Part shown: piece by piece, positions 61,900 through 64,000 of the stretch
How the letters are laid out: each line of letters starts with the position of its first letter
Numbering within the stretch: position 1 is the first letter of the stretch
Assembly (NCBI RefSeq): GCF_041146795.1
Contig: NC_135185.1
Span: 25,418,029-25,482,028 of the forward strand
From: Maylandia zebra
Taxonomy: Eukaryota; Chordata; Actinopteri; Cichliformes; Cichlidae
Length of the DNA: 64,000 nucleotides
Direction of reading: 5' to 3'
Notes under the pieces: generated by a model
The model's input: the letters and a program-made list of their open reading frames with translations, nothing else
Database searches by the model: none
Told to the model about the DNA's origin: nothing
Position numbers and translations under genes: made by a program

Positions 61900-64000
61900 G
61901 GTAAATGAGCGATGTCTTCAATGCTCTGTTGAAACCGACCTTAGTGAGAGAGAGAGCGTCAACATTCCGTTTATGTCGGAGAGAAATGAGCTTCTTAGTC
62001 GCCGATCAGTGCACAAAAGCCCGTTCCAGGCTCGGCATAGTCACTCCAGGAGGAGCGCACCTCTCCGCTTTCATTGCGTGCGCCACACAGCTGCGGTACC
62101 AAAATGTGGTGAGGTTTATGGAGCAAGCATGAGGGTGTCCTGTCCTGTACATCTTTGTGTCAACCCCTCCCACCTTTACCAGCTCTCAACACCCCACATC
62201 ACCGACATTAAGACTCCCACTGGCATAACATCTATAACAGATCGCTTTCGAGCAAATTTGACACACTACTGAAATTAACTGCCTGATGGGTGTAATCGTG
62301 TAAAAGCTCATTTAAAACATATAGGCGTAAATTATGTCAATATTTGTGAATATAAAATTGAAAGAGTGGGCAAGAGTGTATTCTAGAAAAGCTGTAAGCA
62401 CACAGTAAATCATTATGACTCCAGACCATCGTAATCCTGGTGTAGAAAAAAAAGGGTTAAATAGAATGTCATCTAGTTACACAAATAGATTTGGATGAAG
62501 TCACTGAGCTTTATAACTGGCCACACAACAATGAGCACATGATACACGTGGTTCAGCGACTTTTTATTCGTCTCCATGTACTTTGGATACTTAAAAACTT
62601 TGTGTTCAGTCCAGGTCGAAAGTGTATCCATGGTCTTAAAACAGCTATCGGTTGCCAAGTAAACCCTCAAGTCATCTGAAGTATTTAGTGGGTTCCGAGA
62701 ATGACACATAGGTGTCAACTATAGGTTGCATACACTGGTCATACCAGCATAAAGGAGAAAGGGACTCTGCACAAATCTATGACAAATTATCACCTATCAG
62801 AAGTGCAAATAAAAAGATATTTTCACACACACTAACACAAACAGTGACAATCACAAGCACCACAGAAACACGGATTTCAAAACAACAACCATTCAATGTG
62901 AAGAACACTTTTTCCAATAGTGCAGCCTCTTTTGCTTGTTTTAAGTGTTTACGGGTGCCTGATGTTTAGGCATGCCAGTCTTTTTGACAGGCACTTCAGA
63001 ATGCCTGGGAGAATAGTGTGGAAAGTTCGCAGAATTCCATGGACGAGTGTCAGATGAGGTGGAATGTCTCTGATGTATGCTAGTGGACGAGCTCCTCTGG
63101 AAGTTACATCGTTCCTTTGCTGCGTTCTCTAGATGCAGAACATGACCAACATCTTGCTATGCATACATCATACATACTGTGAATAACTGGTAGCAGGTTA
63201 TTGGCATGCTAGTTAATCAAGTATGCTCTCAAATAGCAGTGGATATGCTTAAATATGTAAGTTTTCTCTTTTTCTATCAGCTTTTAATCATTATTATTTC
63301 AAAGCTGTGTGATATAATTCTCTATAATGCGCGGCACAGCATTGTATATAATCCCAAGACAGCAACAGAATCTCACTTTCTAAGCCACGTAAGTATTTTA
63401 ATAACCTTATTTGGGCATTAGCCCTGCTTCCAGTGCATTGCCCTTGCAGTAAGTTGTGGAATAAGGGCTACCAGATCCATGTGCATGCAGGGTAATGTAA
63501 TGCAGGACGCCACAGGAGTCAAGGAGAAAGAGAGTGATGCAATGCTAGAAAGCTCACTGTTACACCAGCGTGATCAACAGCTGCAGCTGACGGAAGGGAA
63601 GGGAGGCCACTATTAGTATTAATGGCCATGACTAAATTTCTCTGTCTCTGTAACTCTTTCTGTCTCTGCTCCCCCCACCCCTCCACTTGTCTTCCCTAGT
63701 GATACACACACCTTATCTCTATTTAATCACCCTGTCTTCCCCAGCCATAGCCAACCCCTGTGCACATTTGCGATTGCGTGTATAAGAGAGTGCTGCTGAG
63801 TGTGTGTGTGCACACATACATGTGGCCACATTTGTCATCAAGTGACCAAACTAGGAAGACAGCGAGAGAGACAGTCAGCCTGCAAGAACATGGCATTGGT
63901 CCCAAAGTCCAAAATTTAGTCAGCTGCTTCATTTGTTTTTGTCAGTGATATTTAATAGTGTATGCCAAACTCTATGCATGGGAAGAACAGTGTGCACACA
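61900..64000. other. 5' region upstream of the vgll2-like gene
   Basis: The first 250 bp upstream of the ATG is richer in GC and CG dinucleotides than the surroundings and probably holds the 5' untranslated region and promoter; no TATA box is obvious. From 62,300 to the end I see AT-rich sequence, no exon and no recognised transposon. Confidence 0.4.

Noticed and set aside
61898-62272. Open frames on the plus strand opposite the vgll2 start
   Set aside because: Antisense to the 5' untranslated region; a GC-rich promoter gives chance open frames.

Overview
The window is vertebrate nuclear DNA, most likely from a percomorph teleost fish (a cichlid-like genome is my guess from the repeat content, not something I can prove). 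The evidence is intron-containing genes with GT-AG splice sites, Tc1-like transposons, several fish-type LINE tails, tRNA-derived SINEs and long microsatellites. All host genes I can support lie on the minus strand, so each reads from high to low coordinates.

About 2-53.7 kb is a tandem array of cathepsin L-like cysteine protease genes (papain family C1A, closest in my memory to zebrafish ctsl.1). Each complete unit has a TATA box, a short non-coding leader exon, and seven coding exons of 100, 143, 198, 192, 166, 106 and 100 nt giving a 334-residue preproenzyme. From left to right I find: a collapsed pseudogene (unit 1, 2.05-2.8 kb); a nearly complete copy with a damaged exon 4 and a Tc1 transposon in intron 6 (unit 2, 9.0-12.8 kb); an isolated exon-4 relic (14.8 kb); an open gene (unit 3, 15.7-17.8 kb); a pseudogene lacking exons 4-6 (unit 4, 20.1-21.1 kb); and five open genes (unit 5, 23.4-25.5 kb; unit 6, 32.6-34.7 kb; unit 7, 37.7-40.8 kb; unit 8, 45.2-47.3 kb; unit 9, 50.6-52.6 kb). 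Units 8 and 9 are a very recent duplication with a 5,356-bp offset. Two tiny exon-3 relics carry an altered active-site motif.

The paralogues keep the catalytic Cys, His, Asn and oxyanion Gln but differ at residues that line the substrate-specificity (S2) pocket. The residue matching cathepsin L Ala214 is Ala, Lys, Gln, Asp or Arg in different copies, and the loop after CxGG differs too. Exons 4 and 5 are locally much more divergent than neighbouring introns, so the array looks like a protease family diversifying its cleavage specificity by local exchange or selection.

The spaces between units hold LINE fragments (RTE/Rex3-like and CR1/L2/Rex1-like), a Ty3/Gypsy fossil, LTR-like fossils, an inverted SINE pair, a MITE and simple repeats. 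About 53.7-58.2 kb holds no gene I recognise. At 58.2-61.9 kb lies a complete four-exon vestigial-like gene (vgll2-like, a TEAD cofactor), with its upstream region running to the end of the window.
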